A stretch of DNA of 26,315 nucleotides, from the NCBI GenBank assembly GCA_964509335.1, contig CAZDXB010000034.1, forward strand, positions 1 through 26,315, in the 5' to 3' direction. This document shows positions 22,796-26,315 of the stretch, in pieces (position 1 is the first letter of the stretch; the number at the start of each line of letters is the position of its first letter). The position numbers and the translations under genes were made by a program. The notes under the pieces were generated by a model. The model was given only the letters and a program-made list of their open reading frames with translations, ran no database searches and had not been told where the DNA came from. This DNA comes from CAZDXB01 sp964509335 (GTDB lineage: Bacteria > Bacteroidota > Ignavibacteria > Kapaibacteriales > UBA2268).

Positions 22796-25700
22796 ATGCG
22801 TAACGTTATTGCTATATATATTGTTTTCTCGCTGGCTTTCGCGGCGGCTTCGGGTCTTTACGTTGTTAACAACGACAACGGCGAAGCGAGAGATATGGGA
22901 TATTACGATAGACCAATGTGGGAGGAATCCGTTTTTCTTAAACCCGGCGGCGATTGCGTAGCAAAGGAATTATACGTTTATTTAACGGGCGACAGTCCGG
23001 GCAAAGACACAATTTACGTTACCGGCGACCCCGCGGAGGGCGTTTTGCCGGGGACGTTCTGGGTTATCGCGTACAATCAAATAACGGAGCCTATTGCTAT
23101 TGATTACGACGGCGAGCCCGGATGGGATACTCTTAAGCTGAACGATTTGCGCGTCGACGGATATCAAAGGCTGTGCATCCAGCACAGACTAAAGCCGGGC
23201 GGTCCTTGGTTTGCGGTCGATAACGACGGGACGAGCGACCCGCTGAACTCTTTCTCGATGGACCCCGAAAGCGAAAACGATTACGGTTGGCCCGGCGTAA
23301 TCTATAGAGCGAGCGGTGATTATTTGGTAAGAGTCGGCGTTGAATTTGATTATCCCGCCGAAGACGGCTCCGCTCCGCCTCCGCCGCCGGTTCTTGTTGA
23401 CGTCGCTTATCGAGCCGGTTTAGTTAGAGAAAACGGAAACGCCATAGGGAGTCATAAAATATCCATAGCCGATTGGAACGGCGACGGCTACGACGACGTA
23501 GCTATGGGCTCGTATTTCTTCGAAAACAACGGCGACGGTTCTTTCAATAACGTAAGCGAGGAAATGAATATCGAAGCTCAAACGACAATGTGGGCGGATT
23601 ACGATAACGACGGCGACCTCGATTGCTATACGATAAACGAAAAGAACATTAACAACGAGCTAATTTTCGTAAACAGCAAAAATACGATTTACGAGAACGA
23701 GAGCGGCAGTTTCACGAAGCTCGACCCGACGGAAGTTTTCCAGCGCCCGTATCCTAATCCGAGCGAGGAATTTGATTTGGACGAAAAATACGAGAACGAT
23801 TCGATACATAATCCTTACGTTTGCTGGGCGCCGGTTTGGCTGGATTACGACGGCGACGGCGATTTGGATTTGTATCTAGGCAACAGGCGCAGCGCGGGGA
23901 GTTATCCGCATGAAGTATTTAATCCCGACAAGCTATGGCAAAACAACGGCGACGGAACTTTCTCCGACGCCAGCGAAAGTTCGGGTATCTTTGAGCTATG
24001 CAAACACAAACCGGGAGAGGACAGAAACCAAGGCAATTTATACTTCAACGGACAAGACGCCTCCGCCTGCGATTACAATATGGACGGGAAAATAGATATT
24101 CACATGATAAATTACGGTCTCGAAAGGGATTTTCTGTATAAAAACAACGGCGACGGGACATTTTCCGACGTAGCCGCCGACGTCAATCTCGACGGGTATT
24201 TCTTTTTGAATCCAAATCCCGACGCTCTAACGCACGGGCATTCGGTCGAATGGGGCGATTTCAACAACGACGGTTATCCGGAACCTTACGTTGGCAATTT
24301 AGCGCATCCGGATTGGCGCGGCTTATTTTCAAATCCGTCGATGATTTTCAAAAGCTCGGGGCCGCCCGATTTTAATTTCACGCAAGTTCAACACGAGATA
24401 GGATTGAAGTTTACAGAATCAGATTGCGGGGTTATGTGGATAGACTTCAATCAGGACGGTTATTTGGATTTATGGTACGGACAGCGCTACGGGAAAATAG
24501 CTCATATTTATATGAATCAAGGACCGCCCGATTTTAAATTACGCGAAACAACATGGCTTTTCAGCGACCCGGTTTACGCCACTTGGACAGCCGCAAAACT
24601 GGATTTCGACAACGACGGCGATTTGGATTTATTGAGCAAAGGTATGCTTTTCCGAAACGATTTGAGCGGCGCTTCGAATTGGATTGCGTTCAGATTGGAA
24701 GGGGAGCCAAGCGAAGGAGTTCCCAACGGCGGTTACGGAACTAGAGTTACCGTTCACGCGGACGGAAAACTGTTTTATCGAGATTTAATGGGCGAGAAAG
24801 CCGGTCCGCGGCATATGCAAAACACATCCGAACTGAATTTTGGTTTAGGCGACGCCGAACAAATCGACAGCGTTGTCGTAAATTATTGCAACGGGAATAA
24901 AAAAGTAATAACGGATATAGATATAAACGGAAAATACATTATTCCTTACATGTCCAATCCCGTTTTTATTGGATTATCCGCTCCGTCGCTTGTTTATCCT
25001 GCAAATTTCGACGAAGGAATAGACGAGCGCCCCGAGTTTCAATGGACGCCGGTAGCGACAGCCGACGAATATCAAGCTCAGGCTTGGCAGAGCGGGGCTA
25101 TGGGCGCATATTTAGATACTGCCGTTAGCGAAAATTCGGTTTCTTTTGACGAAGACCTGAAAAGCAATTACACATATTATTGGAGAGTTCGCGCTTTTAG
25201 CGGAGCGGACACGAGCTCTTGGTCTTCGGTATGGAGCTTTACGGTTGGTTTGCCTCAGCCTTCCCGACCAAGTTTAATAAGTCCCGAAGACGGTTCGGAA
25301 GACGTCTCGGCTAAGCCAACGTTTAAATGGAAGGGAGCCGGCTACGAAACGGATTACGCCGACGCGCCTAGTTATGAAATTAATTTCTCGAAAAATCCGG
25401 ATTTCTCGGAAATTATTGTTCCGCAGGATTTAACGAAGGACACCGTTTTAAAATTAGGCGACGCGCTGCCGCCGGACGAGGAAATATTCTGGCGCGTTCA
25501 AGGAGTTAACGATAGCGTGCGAGGCCAATGGTCGCTAGTTTGGTCTTTTACGACCGAGCCAATTCCCGCCGTTCCGGAGCTAATTTCGCCTGAGGACGGG
25601 GACTCGACAATTAAATCGCGTCCGATATTCGATTGGGAAGAAACAGAATACGCCGATTATTATCATATTCAAATCGCCTACGACGCCGAATTTACCGATA

Positions 25701-26143
25701 TATTCAACGAAGACAGCGCCGTAAAAAACAACGGCTACGTTTTGTTTAAGAAGTACGAAAAGAACAAGACGCATTATTGGCGAGTCAGAGCTTTCAACGA
25801 CGGCGGCGGGAGCGATTGGTCGGAAGTTCGTACGTTTATGCTTAAAGACGAAATAGGCGTTGCCGATAGCCGCAAGGTCGCTCTCGTAAACGAATTCGAT
25901 TGCGTTCCAAATCCCATGTTCGCCTCGACGACGATTAGAGTTAATTTAGAGCGAGAAGCCAAGATAAAAATAGAAATACGCGACATATCCGGCGCCGAAA
26001 TACAGACGCTTCACGAAGGATTAGCGTCGTCGGGCGCAAGTGAATATAAATGGGAGCCGAAATTGCTTTCTTCGGGGACGTATTTCATAATTTTAACGAT
26101 TGGCGATAAGACGTATGTGAAGTCGCTCAAGAGAGTTAAATAA
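22796..26143 (+). CDS. Large secreted FG-GAP/ASPIC-UnbV protein with fibronectin-like repeats and T9SS tail
   Basis: 1115 residues from ATG 22796, chosen because AGGA lies six bases upstream and MRNVIAIYIVFSLAFAAASG is a signal peptide; an in-frame TTG at 22772 would spoil it. A beta-rich N-terminal domain (about 21-200) leads through a Pro-rich linker (APPPPPV) to an FG-GAP/VCBS propeller. The propeller has seven calcium-loop motifs of type D-x-D/N-x-D-G-D at about residues 226, 268, 350, 425, 488, 550 and 603 (for example DYDGDGDLD), plus NNGDGTF repeats. An ASPIC/UnbV domain follows (about 625-715, with NFGLGDAEQID), then three fibronectin-III-like repeats (about 735-1020), each opening with P-x-L-x-x-P and closing with WRV-x-A/G-x...W. 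The last 80 residues are a T9SS sorting domain (VPNPMFASTTIRV...SSGTYFIILTIG). Likely a calcium-stabilised adhesin or surface-attached protein; the ligand is unknown. Confidence 0.92.
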   Translation: MRNVIAIYIVFSLAFAAASGLYVVNNDNGEARDMGYYDRPMWEESVFLKPGGDCVAKELYVYLTGDSPGKDTIYVTGDPAEGVLPGTFWVIAYNQITEPIAIDYDGEPGWDTLKLNDLRVDGYQRLCIQHRLKPGGPWFAVDNDGTSDPLNSFSMDPESENDYGWPGVIYRASGDYLVRVGVEFDYPAEDGSAPPPPPVLVDVAYRAGLVRENGNAIGSHKISIADWNGDGYDDVAMGSYFFENNGDGSFNNVSEEMNIEAQTTMWADYDNDGDLDCYTINEKNINNELIFVNSKNTIYENESGSFTKLDPTEVFQRPYPNPSEEFDLDEKYENDSIHNPYVCWAPVWLDYDGDGDLDLYLGNRRSAGSYPHEVFNPDKLWQNNGDGTFSDASESSGIFELCKHKPGEDRNQGNLYFNGQDASACDYNMDGKIDIHMINYGLERDFLYKNNGDGTFSDVAADVNLDGYFFLNPNPDALTHGHSVEWGDFNNDGYPEPYVGNLAHPDWRGLFSNPSMIFKSSGPPDFNFTQVQHEIGLKFTESDCGVMWIDFNQDGYLDLWYGQRYGKIAHIYMNQGPPDFKLRETTWLFSDPVYATWTAAKLDFDNDGDLDLLSKGMLFRNDLSGASNWIAFRLEGEPSEGVPNGGYGTRVTVHADGKLFYRDLMGEKAGPRHMQNTSELNFGLGDAEQIDSVVVNYCNGNKKVITDIDINGKYIIPYMSNPVFIGLSAPSLVYPANFDEGIDERPEFQWTPVATADEYQAQAWQSGAMGAYLDTAVSENSVSFDEDLKSNYTYYWRVRAFSGADTSSWSSVWSFTVGLPQPSRPSLISPEDGSEDVSAKPTFKWKGAGYETDYADAPSYEINFSKNPDFSEIIVPQDLTKDTVLKLGDALPPDEEIFWRVQGVNDSVRGQWSLVWSFTTEPIPAVPELISPEDGDSTIKSRPIFDWEETEYADYYHIQIAYDAEFTDIFNEDSAVKNNGYVLFKKYEKNKTHYWRVRAFNDGGGSDWSEVRTFMLKDEIGVADSRKVALVNEFDCVPNPMFASTTIRVNLEREAKIKIEIRDISGAEIQTLHEGLASSGASEYKWEPKLLSSGTYFIILTIGDKTYVKSLKRVK

Positions 26144-26164
26144 ATGAAATATATTTGGTTAGTA

Positions 26165-26198
26165 ATCTAATTCCCAAATCGGAGTTTGGGAATTAGAT
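26165..26198. terminator. Strong hairpin after the FG-GAP gene
   Basis: A 14-bp perfect stem (26165-26178 paired with 26185-26198) with a 6-base loop, 21 bases after the stop codon. It lacks a T-tract on either side, so it may be an mRNA 3'-stabiliser or repeat rather than a classical intrinsic terminator. Confidence 0.55.
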
Positions 26199-26206
26199 AG
26201 ATGCAG

Positions 26207-26239
26207 AGACAGACTCCGCTTAGGCGGTGGAGTCTGTCT
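26207..26239. terminator. Second hairpin after the FG-GAP gene, terminator or REP-like
   Basis: AGACAGACTCC (26207-26217) pairs perfectly with GGAGTCTGTCT (26229-26239), with an inner partial stem CCGC/GCGG. TTT follows. The core ACTCCGC...GGAGT resembles the hairpin at 3214-3237 near the other T9SS gene. From 26240 to the window end I see no gene, only short GC-rich inverted sequences such as CAAGCGC/GCGCTTG near 26294-26314. Confidence 0.5.
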
Positions 26240-26315
26240 TTAAAGACTCATATATCCAACACGACGCCGAAGCGCAGGCTCTGCTTGTATTGCAAGCGCG
26301 TAGCTTGCGCTTGGT

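Overview
The window most likely comes from a chromosome of a Gram-negative bacterium in the Fibrobacterota-Chlorobiota-Bacteroidota (FCB) assemblage. Three proteins end in a type IX secretion (T9SS) type-A sorting domain. There is an LPS-export permease and an outer-membrane barrel protein, Shine-Dalgarno sites are often weak, and the protein families are those of Ignavibacteria/Kapabacteria-like genomes. The exact phylum cannot be fixed from this sequence alone. I saw no tRNA, rRNA, CRISPR array, integrase or complete insertion sequence.

Left part (1-3240): a T9SS-secreted seven-bladed propeller gene (about 1805-3127) and the 3' end of a probable paralogue (1-308) flank an AT-rich, cysteine-rich orphan gene (336-1802). 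The two sorting-domain ends are near-identical at DNA level, with 83 consecutive identical bases. The propeller gene appears to start at a rare ATT codon. A cluster of hairpins separates this block from the next.

Middle part (3236-8601, minus strand): an LptF/LptG permease, the nrfHA operon for respiratory nitrite ammonification (four- and five-haem cytochromes c), a small basic protein built from an exact 18-residue repeat, and a response regulator with a degenerate HD-GYP output domain.

Cell-wall and housekeeping part (8865-20592): murA, an EnvC-like degenerate M23 protein, a DnaQ-exonuclease/UvrC-like fusion, a small barrel protein, anmK (anhydroMurNAc recycling), miaB, an unknown acidic protein in an apparent operon with aspartate kinase. 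Inserted between the barrel gene and anmK is a short accessory patch (13880-15532): a truncated sulfotransferase remnant and a two-gene unit of a 260-residue unknown protein overlapping a PIN-domain toxin-like gene.

Right part (20575-26315): an aspartate ammonia-lyase carrying an N-terminal cyclic-nucleotide-binding domain, converging with and overlapping the aspartate kinase gene by 18 bases; a 343-base divergent intergenic region with a REP-like hairpin and a 16-base palindrome; a 1115-residue secreted FG-GAP/ASPIC/fibronectin-like protein with a T9SS tail; and two strong hairpins after it. Themes that tie genes together are surface export (T9SS, Lpt), peptidoglycan synthesis and recycling (MurA, EnvC-like, AnmK), and ammonium/aspartate metabolism (NrfHA, AspA, LysC). 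No single pathway links all of them. The strongest candidates for something undescribed are the 260-residue/PIN pair, the cysteine-rich orphan, the 18-residue-repeat protein and the nucleotide-binding aspartase.
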